A stretch of DNA of 64,000 nt from Gloeocapsa sp. PCC 73106 (GTDB lineage Bacteria > Cyanobacteriota > Cyanobacteriia > Cyanobacteriales > Gloeocapsaceae): NCBI RefSeq assembly GCF_000332035.1, contig NZ_ALVY01000226.1, positions 1 through 64,000 of the forward strand, in the 5' to 3' direction. Below are positions 7,005 through 17,021 of the stretch, piece by piece (the stretch's first letter is position 1; every line of letters starts with the position of its first letter). The position numbers and the translations under genes are program-made. Below the pieces are notes generated by a model, which saw nothing but the letters and a program-made list of their open reading frames with translations, searched no databases and had not been told where the DNA came from.

Positions 7005-8969
7005 ATGAAAAATAAAGCTAATTCTACTGAATATGATTATGTAATTGTCGGTTCTGGTGCAGGTGGGGGGCCTTTAGCTGCAAATTTAGTTAAAGCTGGG
7101 TACAAAGTCCTCTTACTCGAAGCAGGGGGCGATCCACTTGAGTCAGAGGATGGACAACCCATAGAGCGTCTGACTTACTCTGTACCTGCTTTACACGCTC
7201 GCGCCTCAGAAGACGATGATATGCGTTGGAGTTTCTTTGTAAAACATTATGCCGATGAGACACAACAGCGTCGAGACAGCAAATATGACGAGGAAAATCA
7301 AGGCATTCTCTATCCCCGTGCGGGAACCTTGGGGGGTTGCACTACACACAATGCCATGATTACTATTTATCCCCATAATAGTGACTGGGACAACCTCGCC
7401 GAACTAACAGGAGATCCGAATTGGAATAGCGATAATATGCGTCGATATTTTGAGCGTCTAGAACGATGCCAGTATATTACTCGACCGAGAGATCCTGACA
7501 ATAACCCTAGTCGGCATGGTTTTGATGGCTGGTTGAGTACGACTTTGGCAGATCCGAGTGAGGCTATTCGCGATCGCCAATTGCTAAAAATCATTCTGAC
7601 GACTGTTTTAACAAGTATTCGTTCGAGATCGTCCAACCTCTTAGAGCGAATTGGATACTTAATCGATCAAATTACACCTGTCCTCGCTTCGATTATTCGG
7701 GGTGAAACTGATTGGCGAGATATCTTTGACAAAATACTTGAACCTAACGACTGGGAATTTGCTCAAAATCGCCAAGAGGGCGCATTTATGATCCCCTTAG
7801 CCATTAAAGATGGTCAGCGCGTCAGCACGAGGGATTATATTAGGGAAGTTCAAGCGCAATTTCCCGAGGGAATGACAGTACAACTCCATGCTCTAGTGAC
7901 AAAAGTTTTATTTGATGAGCAAAAAACCTCTGATGGAAGTTACCAGGCTATTGGGGTCGAATATCTACATGGCAAGCACCTGTATCGAGCAGATCCTCGA
8001 TCCTCTCTCGTCAGCGATGATAATGCTGTCAAGCATCAGGTTTATGTTAAGAGAGAAGTTATCCTCTCAGCTGGGACCTTTAACACTCCTCAGATACTAA
8101 AACTATCGGGTATTGGACCAGAGGAAGAATTAAACCGTCTTGGTATACCTATCCTGATTAATCTCCCTGGAGTAGGTGAAAATTTGCAAGACCGCTATGA
8201 GGTGGGTGTGGTCAGCGAACTTAAAGAAAGTTTTTCTGCTTTAGATCAGTGTACCTTTGTGGAACCCAAATCACAAACAGATCCTAGAGATCCCGGGTTA
8301 CAGGAGTGGGAACGCTCTAAGACAGGAATTTACACCAGCAATGGGGCTGTAATTGGAATGGCCAAGAAGTCTCATCAAGATCGCCGCGATCCCGACATTT
8401 TTATCTTTGGGTTGCCTTTATACTTCAAGGGGTATTTTCTCAAGTACTCTGACGTGATCCCAACCCCTAATCGCTTTACTTGGGCAATTCTCAAAGCCCA
8501 TACCAACAATACTGCGGGAACCGTCAAACTGTCCTCAACCGATCCGCGAGATGTGCCAAATATTAATTTTCACTACTTTGATGAAGGCAATGATAGCAAA
8601 GGCGAGGACTTGCAAAGCGTCGTAGAAGGGGTCAAATTCGTCCGCCGTATGACACAGGAAACAGATTTATTTGTCAAAACAGAACTACTTAGTGAATCGT
8701 TACCGGGCCCCGATATAGATGATGAAGGGGAGGTCAAGCAATTCATTAAAGATGAAGCTTGGGGACACCACGCCTGCGGCACTTGTAAAATTGGGCGGAA
8801 AGACGATCCTATGGCAGTTCTAGATGGTAATTTCCGCGTCTATGGGACTCAGAATTTACGAGTGGTGGATGCGTCTGTCTTTCCCCGAATTCCTGGCTTT
8901 TTCATTGTCAGTGCAATTTATATGATCAGTGAGAAAGCAACTGATGTCATTCTCAGTGAGGCGAAGTAG
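7005..8969 (+). CDS. GMC-family FAD-dependent oxidoreductase
   Basis: A 654-residue flavoenzyme of the glucose-methanol-choline family, which oxidises alcohols to aldehydes or ketones. It shows the N-terminal FAD dinucleotide motif VGSGAGGG (15-22) and E39 in LLLEAGGDP. Next come the GMC signature TLGGCTTHNAM, the second signature GPEEELNRLGIPILINLPGVG, and the C-terminal active-site His in WGHHACGTCKIG with the FRVYGTQNLRVVDASVFPRI closing block. It begins 37 bases after the cyclooxygenase-like gene. This spacing suggests, by inference, that it acts on a hydroxylated or hydroperoxide-derived lipid made by that enzyme. The substrate is not readable from sequence. Confidence 0.88.
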   Translation: MKNKANSTEYDYVIVGSGAGGGPLAANLVKAGYKVLLLEAGGDPLESEDGQPIERLTYSVPALHARASEDDDMRWSFFVKHYADETQQRRDSKYDEENQGILYPRAGTLGGCTTHNAMITIYPHNSDWDNLAELTGDPNWNSDNMRRYFERLERCQYITRPRDPDNNPSRHGFDGWLSTTLADPSEAIRDRQLLKIILTTVLTSIRSRSSNLLERIGYLIDQITPVLASIIRGETDWRDIFDKILEPNDWEFAQNRQEGAFMIPLAIKDGQRVSTRDYIREVQAQFPEGMTVQLHALVTKVLFDEQKTSDGSYQAIGVEYLHGKHLYRADPRSSLVSDDNAVKHQVYVKREVILSAGTFNTPQILKLSGIGPEEELNRLGIPILINLPGVGENLQDRYEVGVVSELKESFSALDQCTFVEPKSQTDPRDPGLQEWERSKTGIYTSNGAVIGMAKKSHQDRRDPDIFIFGLPLYFKGYFLKYSDVIPTPNRFTWAILKAHTNNTAGTVKLSSTDPRDVPNINFHYFDEGNDSKGEDLQSVVEGVKFVRRMTQETDLFVKTELLSESLPGPDIDDEGEVKQFIKDEAWGHHACGTCKIGRKDDPMAVLDGNFRVYGTQNLRVVDASVFPRIPGFFIVSAIYMISEKATDVILSEAK

Positions 8970-9019
8970 GAATTAATTCACATCCCCATCTGCAACTTTG
9001 TAATAGTTATAAAAAAATA

Positions 9020-10207
9020 ATGAAAAAAAAATGCCTTCTCACACTTATTACCCTTTTGATGCCATGGCTGATCTGGATTAGTCCAGTTTATGCTTCTGAT
9101 CATCAAGATAGCCCCAAAATGCTTCAAACTCCAGAAGTAGATCTTGTCGATCTGTACGCTTTCACGAAATCAGAAGACCTCAATGTCTTAGTTTTGATTA
9201 TGGGCACCTGGCCAGTTGCTAGTGATACGGCATGGTTTTCCCCTGCTTTCAACTACAGTATGGTGCTTCGACCTGCTCAAATTAGCGGCAAAGGTGATGC
9301 GGCAGGATTTACCATAAGCGATCAGGAGTTTCGTTTTGACTGTCATTTTAAGACCCCTGTTGCTCAATTGGGTAGTCAAACCCTAAGCCAAAAAGGAACT
9401 TGCTCTGGCCCGGGCGGACTCTCAGTTCCTGTAAAAGTTAACAACGAAAAGGGGAGTGAAGTTCCAGGAATGCGTGTTTTTGCAGGAAAACGCTTAGACT
9501 CATTTTTTCTCGACTTTGCCAACGTGGCCCAAGGTAACATTGGTCCCAACGCGGTAGGAAAGAATTCACTCCAGAACAAAAATATCTTGAGTATTGTCAT
9601 CGAGACCAATATAGATAAGGTGTTCGGCTCGAATATAGGTTCTCTCTTTGCCATCGTCAGTGAAGCGAATACCTTTGAGAACCCCATACTCCGTGTTGAT
9701 CGTCAAGGACGCTCAGAAATGACCAATGTCACCCTGTCTTTTAAACAATTTGACCAAGTAAATAAAGATCTTGATGTTAGAGACTTATACAATCAAGAGA
9801 ATACCTTTAAGCTATCTAAAGACTATTTGGGAACCTTTCGAGCGCGGTACAATGCTAATTTAGGATTTTGGGATAATGTTGATAACAAGTTAGACTGGAC
9901 AGTTAGGGAGGACGGACAGCATCCTCTGACAGAAATGTTGTTAAATGATGTTTTAGTTATCGATACATCTAAACCCTGTCAAGAGGGAGGCTATTTGGAG
10001 ATTGAGAAAGCTATATTAGCCGATCGCCCCTATGAGCTCTGTGGAGGACGGTTCCCCAACGAAGACACTATCGATGAGACGATTACCTTTTATATCAACA
10101 AAGGAAATGGTCCTCGGATGAGGGATGGAGTTGATCAACCTAGCCAACGAGCAACTGATACCTTCCCTTACCTTGCACCTCCTTACGTCCCACCTGTCCA
10201 AAAATAA
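9020..10207 (+). CDS. DUF4331 family secreted protein
   Basis: A 395-residue protein with a signal peptide (MKKKCLLTLITLLMPWLIW, cleavage after VYA near residue 25). The family hallmarks are SDHQDSPKMLQ, VDLVDLYAF, the central GRSEMTNV motif, and the C-terminal RFPNEDTIDETI and DTFPYLAPPYVP motifs. DUF4331 proteins are exported and of unknown function. Four Cys in the mature part could form disulphides. It lies 50 bases after the GMC gene and two bases before the CDF transporter, so it is almost certainly co-transcribed with both. Confidence 0.85.
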   Translation: MKKKCLLTLITLLMPWLIWISPVYASDHQDSPKMLQTPEVDLVDLYAFTKSEDLNVLVLIMGTWPVASDTAWFSPAFNYSMVLRPAQISGKGDAAGFTISDQEFRFDCHFKTPVAQLGSQTLSQKGTCSGPGGLSVPVKVNNEKGSEVPGMRVFAGKRLDSFFLDFANVAQGNIGPNAVGKNSLQNKNILSIVIETNIDKVFGSNIGSLFAIVSEANTFENPILRVDRQGRSEMTNVTLSFKQFDQVNKDLDVRDLYNQENTFKLSKDYLGTFRARYNANLGFWDNVDNKLDWTVREDGQHPLTEMLLNDVLVIDTSKPCQEGGYLEIEKAILADRPYELCGGRFPNEDTIDETITFYINKGNGPRMRDGVDQPSQRATDTFPYLAPPYVPPVQK

Positions 10208-10209
10208 CT

Positions 10210-11112
10210 ATGGGAAACAGTCATGCTCATACTCATAGTGTAATCAATCCAGAAATTGTTGCTTCTGAACGCGGTATCTGGGCAGTCAAGTGGTCGTTTA
10301 TCGGACTGATGGTGACAGCTTTACTTCAGATGGGTATCGTTTTAATTTCTGGTAGTGTGGCACTATTAGCAGACTCGATCCACAATCTAGGGGATGCGGC
10401 TACCGCCATTCCCTTATGGGTAGCTTTTGTCTTAGCTCAGTGGAAACCCAATCAACGGTTTACTTATGGCTACAGACGAGTCGAAGATTTGGCGGGGGTC
10501 GTTATTATTGGGATCATCTTACTAAGTGCCCTGGTGACTGGCTATGAGTCGATTGAACGATTTCTACACCCTCAACCGATAAGTTACTTAGGTTCGGTCA
10601 TGGTCGCTGCCATAATAGGCTTTTTGGGCAATGAAGCAGTGGCTAGATTCCGTCTTAAGATTGGGCAGGAAATTAACAGTGCTGCTTTAGTGGCTGATGG
10701 ATATCATGCTCGCATCGATAGCTTAACGAGTCTGTCTGTTTTTTTTGGTGCGGCGTTAACTGGACTAGGGTACCCTTTAGCTGATCCTCTGGTTGGATTA
10801 TTAATTACCATTGCGATCGCTCGTATTTTCATTAAGTCAGCACAGACGGTTTTGACTCGTTTGCTTGATGGCGTTGAAGCAGAAGTGATCGAAGCTATCT
10901 ATCATGCCCTCGATCATGTTCCGGAGATTCTTGAAGTGAGAAGGGTAAAAGCTAGATGGACAGGGCATTTCCTTCAGACAGAGATTGCCATTGCCGTTAA
11001 CCCAGAACTATCTCTTGTTGAAGCAGATGCGATCGCTCTAGATGTAGTAAAAAAATTACGCGACCATACTTCGTATTTAGCGGAACCAACGGTTTCTGTT
11101 GAGCCTTATTAA
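10210..11112 (+). CDS. Cation diffusion facilitator family transporter
   Basis: A 300-residue inner-membrane metal/proton antiporter. It has a His-rich N-terminus (SHAHTH), six predicted helices, and the two metal-site motifs His58-x3-Asp62 (ADSIHNLGD) and His166-x3-Asp170 (ADGYHARID). A cytoplasmic ferredoxin-like domain follows from about 215. The His/Asp pairs fit zinc-type CDFs, but manganese or iron cannot be excluded. It starts two bases after the DUF4331 stop. Its presence in a lipid-oxidation-like cluster suggests metal export or supply linked to the secreted partner, which is inference. Confidence 0.88.
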   Translation: MGNSHAHTHSVINPEIVASERGIWAVKWSFIGLMVTALLQMGIVLISGSVALLADSIHNLGDAATAIPLWVAFVLAQWKPNQRFTYGYRRVEDLAGVVIIGIILLSALVTGYESIERFLHPQPISYLGSVMVAAIIGFLGNEAVARFRLKIGQEINSAALVADGYHARIDSLTSLSVFFGAALTGLGYPLADPLVGLLITIAIARIFIKSAQTVLTRLLDGVEAEVIEAIYHALDHVPEILEVRRVKARWTGHFLQTEIAIAVNPELSLVEADAIALDVVKKLRDHTSYLAEPTVSVEPY

Positions 11113-11157
11113 TTGCACTTTTCGTAGTTCACTGAAGTATAATAAAAATTAACCAAT

Positions 11158-12297
11158 ATGAATACACACAACAAATATCGAATTTTTGCCTGTGATGGAG
11201 GAGGGTTTCGTGGATATTTATCTTCCTTGATTATGGTAGAGATGGAAAGGAAATTAGGCTCAAATCTAAATCAAGCTTTTGATTTATATGCAGGAACATC
11301 CACTGGTGCTCTAATCGCTTGCGCTTTAGCTTATGGACTGAGCGCACAAGAAATATTAAATATTTACGCCTCTGACGGAGAGCACATATTTCCCAATTTT
11401 TCTCTCAGTAAGGAAATATACAAGCGATTGACTTTAATACTTAATGCTTTTTTATTAGGAAAACTTATAGAAGTCGATTCCAGGACTCGATTCTTGGCAA
11501 GTCAACCTATTTTTGACGGAACAGAGTTAGAAAAAAGTACTAGAAAAGTTTTTGGAGAAGAGACTTTTGGAGTGTTTAAGAAAAAGAATAAACGAGTTAT
11601 TGTAATAGCTTATGATTGCTGGAATTCGATACCCGTTATTTTTGATAGTGAAGATCCTATTTATCACAATCTCAAAATAGTGGATATTTTGATGGCTTCT
11701 AGTGCTTATCCAGGGGGTTTTCCTTCACGAGATATTTCAGAACCATCTTTTCTTGAGCAATGGATTAAGCAATCGGATTCTAGATGCTCACATCCCCCCA
11801 ATAATCTTCTTCCTGTAGTAGACGGGGGATTAGCTGCTAATAATCCCGCATTGATCGCCTTATCAGAATACTTAAAGCAAGATCATCAGAAAAGTTCGGT
11901 AATTCTAGCTAGTTTTGGAACTGGAAAAATATTCCTTCGCTTCGATAGTAGACAAACCAACAACATGGGATTATTAGATTGGACTTTTCCCATCGGAGAT
12001 CCTCTATTAGAAACGGTACACGGCGGATACTCGAGAATAAGCGATCGCATTATCAAAAATCTCTTATCTTCCGAGGGAGTCTATTTTAGATTTCAACCTC
12101 TAATCGATGATGAGCCATCAGAAAACTTCGATTACCGTATAGTTCATATCACTTCCGAAGAGCGAAAACAATACGAACTGGCAACCTTTCAGTTTTCATC
12201 TAAGGGAATTCTCGAAAAAATTGCCTCGAGATACATATTATCCAATAGCGATCGCTTGGAGGAATTGGCTCAAACTTTGAGACTAGCTATTCCCTAA
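11158..12297 (+). CDS. Patatin-like phospholipase
   Basis: A 379-residue patatin-family lipid acyl hydrolase. The oxyanion loop is DGGGFRGYL (13-21), the nucleophile Ser48 sits in GTSTG, and the catalytic Asp222 is in VVDGGLAANNPA; the Ser-Asp dyad is complete. There is no signal peptide or membrane segment. Such enzymes release free fatty acids from membrane lipids, and some act in defence (CapV type) when activated by cyclic nucleotides, but no cyclase is encoded here. It is last in the cluster led by the cyclooxygenase-like gene, 45 bases after the CDF gene. It overlaps the convergent Calx-beta gene by four bases. Confidence 0.9.
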   Translation: MNTHNKYRIFACDGGGFRGYLSSLIMVEMERKLGSNLNQAFDLYAGTSTGALIACALAYGLSAQEILNIYASDGEHIFPNFSLSKEIYKRLTLILNAFLLGKLIEVDSRTRFLASQPIFDGTELEKSTRKVFGEETFGVFKKKNKRVIVIAYDCWNSIPVIFDSEDPIYHNLKIVDILMASSAYPGGFPSRDISEPSFLEQWIKQSDSRCSHPPNNLLPVVDGGLAANNPALIALSEYLKQDHQKSSVILASFGTGKIFLRFDSRQTNNMGLLDWTFPIGDPLLETVHGGYSRISDRIIKNLLSSEGVYFRFQPLIDDEPSENFDYRIVHITSEERKQYELATFQFSSKGILEKIASRYILSNSDRLEELAQTLRLAIP

Positions 12298-14561
12298 TTG
12301 TCGATGTTAAAACCTACTATGTTCGTTAACTCTTCTGTAGCAAGAGTATTGATTCCTAGGGAAGTACTCTTACCCAAAGATAAATTGAAAATCTCTTGGA
12401 TATCGCTTAAGCTATTACGGCTGCGATCGTCATTGGCAATGATACCTGTAGCTGCATTGGGACTACCCACAGTGTAACCCGTACCACTGGTAACAGTCAA
12501 CAGTACCGTTTCATTCTCCTCTACCGTAGTATCTGCTGTGGGATTTATCCTGACTCTCACTTGACTTGCACGCCGAGGGAAGTTAACAGTTCCTGTAGTC
12601 CCACTGAATGAGGCAGCTCCTGTCTGAGTGTAATCGGTGTTAAAGGTTGCGTCACCGCCAACGTCGAAATTAACGCTGAGTGAGGTATTGGTATTTCCAG
12701 GGCGAGTAAAAGTGTAGACTAGATTAGTAACACCGTCTTCCGATACTACTTCGGGAGAAACTACAACAGTGACACCAGGAGCAGGAGGACTCTGGACAGC
12801 ACCATTGTCGATCCAACCAGTAGCGCTAGAGGGGTTTTCTATTCTGTAGCTTGAGCCTCTACTTGTTAGTTGCAAGATTACTGATTCATTAAATTCTTGT
12901 GTAAAATCTGCGGCCGGGTTAATCGTTACTGTGGCTGTAGATGAACCAGAAGTAAAGTTGACCGTTCCTGTTTTTGTAGCATTATTGAAGGATGATGCTC
13001 CTATCTGGGTATAATCGGTGTTAGGGTCTGCTGTACCGCCAACGCCGAAATTAACGCTGTTGAGTGCAGCGCCAAGATTGCCAGTACGAGTGAAGGTGTA
13101 AACCAGATCGATAAGACCATCTTCAAATACCCTTAGAGGAGAAACGACAACAGAAATACCAGGACCAGCATTAGCATTGTCATCATTGTCGATCCAACCA
13201 GTAGCGCTAGAGGGGTTTCCTATCGTGTAGTTTGTCCCTCCCCCTGTGAGTTGCAAAATTACTGACTCATTAAATTCTTGTGTAGAATCTGCGATCGGGT
13301 CGACCGTTACTGTGGCTGTGGCTGAACCTGCGGCAAAGTTGACCGTTCCTGTAGTGCTTCCGAAGGATGATGCTCCCGTCTGGGTATAGTCGGTGCTAAA
13401 GATTGCGTCACCAGTAACGTTAAAGTCCACATTGAGTGCAGCGCTAGTATCGCCAGTACGAGTGAAGGTATAAACGAGATTGTCGTTACCGTCTTCCAAT
13501 ACTCGACTTGGTGGTCCAATTGTGACGCTAATAGACGCATCATCATTGAGGATAGTACCAATACCCTGGCCATCTTGCAAAGTACCCCCACCAGTTGGAT
13601 TACTCAGGTTCACAAAAAAGGTCTCATCGTTTTCCACAGTGGTATCACCGATAACTGGAACAGTAATAGTCTGTGTCAGTGCTCCTGTGGGAGTAAACGT
13701 GAGTTGCCCTGTAGCTTGAACATAGTCGTTATCTGCTAAGGTAGCGCTGCCGTTTGCGGTATCGTATTGAACGGTGACATTTTCTGTCGGGGCTTCACTG
13801 AGAGTGACTGTGAAGTTAAAATTTGTATTACCGCTATCGCCTTCTGATAAAGCCACATCGTTGATGCTGATATCTGGACTTGCTACATAGCCTGTTGAGA
13901 ATTCAACCCTCGGTGCTTCTTGGGATTGACTTCCAGTCCCACGGCTAACCACAAACTGACCAGTCAGGGTAAAGCCCTCTGACAAAACATCGTTATGAAA
14001 ATACCAATTCCCAGAGCTGTTATCGCCTACACCCGAACCGAAAGAGCCGCTAAAGGAAATCGGCGAACCGTTAGTTGGAGTAATGGACAAATTCTGCACT
14101 ATGATGCCATTATTACCACTATTAGCTCCCTGTCTAACAAACAGCTGCAGGTAGTTTACCTCTTGCCGAGTGTTAAGACCCACAGCGCCTGCATTTCCGG
14201 CATTGGTAAGAGAAGTTTGACCATTACCTGTAGCCGTTTCTGGTCCTTCTGGAGCGAAGACAAATTCAAAAGAATTCGTAAGTGTAGGATCGGAACTCGT
14301 AAGTGGCACATTCCAGTTAGGGCTTAGGTCTTTTTCAACTCTATTGGCACCAGTTCCTAAGTTGGCTTTTCCGAGGAAAATTTCTTGCGTTCCACCTGTT
14401 GTTCTAAACTCCCGAAATCTAACCGCAGGAGCCGTTTGAGGGCCTCTATCGACAGTGTTGATCAAGGTACCTGAGATAAATTCTGTTGTCGAAAATGGTA
14501 AAACTGCGAGATTGGCAGTGATATCCTGTTTGGGGATTTCTAGTAAGTTGTCTACACTCAT
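12294..14561 (-). CDS. Large Calx-beta repeat protein, probably surface-exposed
   Basis: A 755-residue protein with an N-terminal beta-rich region (about 1-230; contains FFLGKAN-like and GNWYFHNDV strands). Four tandem Calx-beta domains follow (about 232-342, 345-460, 470-585 and 595-705), each with the pattern DYxQ...G..F..GTVNF and an Asp-Asp end such as ILNDD, IDNDD and IANDD. A short helical tail (SLSDIQEIFNLSLGKS) closes it. Calx-beta repeats bind calcium and are common in cyanobacterial adhesins. There is no classical signal peptide, so type I export or another route is likely. The high repeat identity may promote recombination. Confidence 0.8.
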   Translation of the reverse strand: MSVDNLLEIPKQDITANLAVLPFSTTEFISGTLINTVDRGPQTAPAVRFREFRTTGGTQEIFLGKANLGTGANRVEKDLSPNWNVPLTSSDPTLTNSFEFVFAPEGPETATGNGQTSLTNAGNAGAVGLNTRQEVNYLQLFVRQGANSGNNGIIVQNLSITPTNGSPISFSGSFGSGVGDNSSGNWYFHNDVLSEGFTLTGQFVVSRGTGSQSQEAPRVEFSTGYVASPDISINDVALSEGDSGNTNFNFTVTLSEAPTENVTVQYDTANGSATLADNDYVQATGQLTFTPTGALTQTITVPVIGDTTVENDETFFVNLSNPTGGGTLQDGQGIGTILNDDASISVTIGPPSRVLEDGNDNLVYTFTRTGDTSAALNVDFNVTGDAIFSTDYTQTGASSFGSTTGTVNFAAGSATATVTVDPIADSTQEFNESVILQLTGGGTNYTIGNPSSATGWIDNDDNANAGPGISVVVSPLRVFEDGLIDLVYTFTRTGNLGAALNSVNFGVGGTADPNTDYTQIGASSFNNATKTGTVNFTSGSSTATVTINPAADFTQEFNESVILQLTSRGSSYRIENPSSATGWIDNGAVQSPPAPGVTVVVSPEVVSEDGVTNLVYTFTRPGNTNTSLSVNFDVGGDATFNTDYTQTGAASFSGTTGTVNFPRRASQVRVRINPTADTTVEENETVLLTVTSGTGYTVGSPNAATGIIANDDRSRNSLSDIQEIFNLSLGKSTSLGINTLATEELTNIVGFNIDN

Positions 14562-14702
14562 ACGACTGTGTTTTTTGAAGTGAACAAATACACAGTACAG
14601 TGTAATTTAATTATTTACTAGTTTCAATGATGTTTAAGAATTTTTTTAACATCAATTGAGATATCTTAATATAGGTTTTAAAATTATGTATTGGGGATTC
14701 TG

Positions 14703-14708
14703 TATAAT
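14703..14708 (+). promoter_or_regulatory. Possible extended -10 element for glgB
   Basis: The sequence TG-TATAAT (TATAAT at 14703-14708) lies 33 bases before the glgB ATG, in an AT-rich divergent region. No good -35 box is seen at 17 bases, so this is only a candidate. Confidence 0.3.
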
Positions 14709-14741
14709 TAACATCAAGAAAGTGTCATAAACGGTGGTTTA

Positions 14742-17021
14742 ATGTCTCCAACAATTAGCTCTGAACAGGTTACACAAATTGCGAATAATCTATATCACGA
14801 TCCCTTTGAAATACTGGGTAGTCATCCCCTAAAGGAAAATGGTCATGTAAAAAGCTGGGTAGTGAGGGCTTTTCTCCCTAAAGCTCAGTCGGTTTCTGTA
14901 ATTTGTCCGGAACAGCGCGCAGAATATCCCATGACAGCGGTACATCATCCTCAATTTTTCGAATGCGTTATTGATACCCCGGAATTGAGTAATTACCAAC
15001 TACGGATTATTGAAGGAGAACACGAACGAGTCATCTATGATCCTTATGCCTTTGATTCTGCCAAGCTCACCGATTTTGATATATATTTGTTTGGGGAAGG
15101 TAACCACCACCGTATCTATGAAAAACTTGGTGCTCATTTGATAGAGCTAGAAGGGGTAAAAGGGGTTTATTTCGCTGTTTGGGCCCCCAACGCTCGTAAT
15201 GTATCAGTGATTGGAGATTTTAATGCCTGGGATGGTGGAGAGCACCAAATGCGCAAACGAGATAATGGCGGCATTTGGGAGTTATTTATTCCCGATTTAC
15301 AGGTAGGAAATTGTTATAAATACGAGATTAAAAACAACCAGGGTCATATCTACGAAAAATCCGATCCCTATGGTTTTGCTCAAGAAATTCGCCCTAAAAC
15401 AGCTTCTCTAGTGGTGGATTTAGATAATTATCAATGGCAAGATCAAGACTGGATGGAAAAAAGACGTCATGTGGATCCTCTAAAGCAACCGATCTCTGTC
15501 TACGAAATGCATCTAGGCTCTTGGTTACACGAAGCTTCCAGTGTAAAAACCCGCTTATTATCTGGAGAATCTGAACCGGTGTCCGTAGCGGAGTTAAAAC
15601 CCCATGCGCGTTTTCTGAGCTACTACGAACTAGCAGAAAAGTTGATTCCCTATGTCAAAGAACTCGGTTACACCCATATAGAATTATTACCCGTGGCTGA
15701 ACATCCCTTTGATGGGTCTTGGGGATATCAGGTTACGGGATATTACGCTCCTACTTCTCGCTATGGCAAGCCAGAGGATTTGATGTATTTTATAGATCAA
15801 TGCCATCAGCAGGGGATTGGTGTGATTGTTGACTGGGTTCCGGGTCATTTTCCCAAGGATGGGCACGGTTTAGCCTTTTTTGATGGTAGCCATCTTTATG
15901 AACACGGTGACTCGCGCAAGGGAGAACATAAAGAATGGGGTACCCTGGTGTTTAATTACGGTCGCAATGAGGTTCGTAATTTTTTAGTTTCTAATGCTCT
16001 TTTTTGGTTCGATAAATATCACATCGATGGGATTAGAGTTGACGCTGTGGCTTCTATGCTCTATTTAGATTACAATCGCAAACCAGGTGAATGGGTCACC
16101 AATAAATACGGTGGTCGAGAAAATCTGGAAGCGGCTGACTTCTTGAGACAGACTAATCACCTAATTTTTAGTTATTTTCCGGGAATTGTGTCTATAGCGG
16201 AAGAATCAACGTCTTGGCCTATGGTTTCTTGGCCCACTTATGTAGGGGGATTGGGGTTTAATCTCAAGTGGAATATGGGCTGGATGCACGATATGCTCGA
16301 TTATTTCAGCATGGATCCTTGGTTCCGACAATTCCACCAAAACAACATTACTTTTAGTATGTGGTATCACCATAGCGAGAATTATATGTTGGCTCTTTCC
16401 CATGACGAGATTGTACACGGCAAGAGCAATACGATTGGTAAAATGCCTGGAGATGAATGGCAGAAGTTTGCTAACGTTCGTTGTCTCTTTGCTTATATGT
16501 TCACGCACCCAGGCAAAAAAACGATGTTTATGAGCATGGAATTGGGACAATGGAGCGAGTGGAACGTCTGGGGTGATTTAGAATGGCATTTATTACAATA
16601 CACTCCTCACCAACAACTGCGAGAGTTTTTTACTCAACTCAATGCAGTCTATAAGAGTCAACCCGCTTTGTATACGGGTGATTTTATCAAGGAGGGTTTT
16701 CAGTGGATAGATTGTAGTGACAACCGTCATAGTGTGGCGTCTTTTATCCGTCGGGCGTCTGATTCTGAGGATTTCTTGATTATTGTTTGTAATTTCACGC
16801 CTCAACCTCATAGTCATTATCGAGTAGGTGTACCAACTCCAGGGTTTTACACGGAGATATTCAATAGTGACGCGCGAGAGTATGGTGGTAGCAACATGGG
16901 GAACCTAGGGGGTAAATGGACCGAGGAATGGTCATTCCATAATTTTCCTTACTCCCTAGATTTATGTTTACCCCCTTTGGGAGTCTTGGTGCTCAAATTA
17001 GATAGTCTCAGAAAAGTTTAG
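14742..17021 (+). CDS. glgB: 1,4-alpha-glucan branching enzyme
   Basis: A 759-residue GH13 enzyme that introduces alpha-1,6 branches into glycogen. Two N-terminal CBM48-type modules (DPFEILGSHP start, then VYFAVWAPNARNVSVIGDFN) precede the TIM barrel. Catalytic-region motifs are VDWVPGHFP, GIRVDAVASMLY with the nucleophile Asp, IAEEST with the acid/base Glu, and LSHDEIVHGK. The ending GVLVLKL is typical. Its length fits cyanobacterial GlgB. It overlaps the convergent heptose gene by 14 bases. No other glycogen gene lies in the window. Confidence 0.97.
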   Translation: MSPTISSEQVTQIANNLYHDPFEILGSHPLKENGHVKSWVVRAFLPKAQSVSVICPEQRAEYPMTAVHHPQFFECVIDTPELSNYQLRIIEGEHERVIYDPYAFDSAKLTDFDIYLFGEGNHHRIYEKLGAHLIELEGVKGVYFAVWAPNARNVSVIGDFNAWDGGEHQMRKRDNGGIWELFIPDLQVGNCYKYEIKNNQGHIYEKSDPYGFAQEIRPKTASLVVDLDNYQWQDQDWMEKRRHVDPLKQPISVYEMHLGSWLHEASSVKTRLLSGESEPVSVAELKPHARFLSYYELAEKLIPYVKELGYTHIELLPVAEHPFDGSWGYQVTGYYAPTSRYGKPEDLMYFIDQCHQQGIGVIVDWVPGHFPKDGHGLAFFDGSHLYEHGDSRKGEHKEWGTLVFNYGRNEVRNFLVSNALFWFDKYHIDGIRVDAVASMLYLDYNRKPGEWVTNKYGGRENLEAADFLRQTNHLIFSYFPGIVSIAEESTSWPMVSWPTYVGGLGFNLKWNMGWMHDMLDYFSMDPWFRQFHQNNITFSMWYHHSENYMLALSHDEIVHGKSNTIGKMPGDEWQKFANVRCLFAYMFTHPGKKTMFMSMELGQWSEWNVWGDLEWHLLQYTPHQQLREFFTQLNAVYKSQPALYTGDFIKEGFQWIDCSDNRHSVASFIRRASDSEDFLIIVCNFTPQPHSHYRVGVPTPGFYTEIFNSDAREYGGSNMGNLGGKWTEEWSFHNFPYSLDLCLPPLGVLVLKLDSLRKV

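Noticed and set aside
11158-12297. CBASS-type anti-phage effector role for the patatin
   Set aside because: No cyclic-nucleotide synthase, ubiquitin-like or HORMA gene lies nearby; the cluster context favours lipid metabolism.
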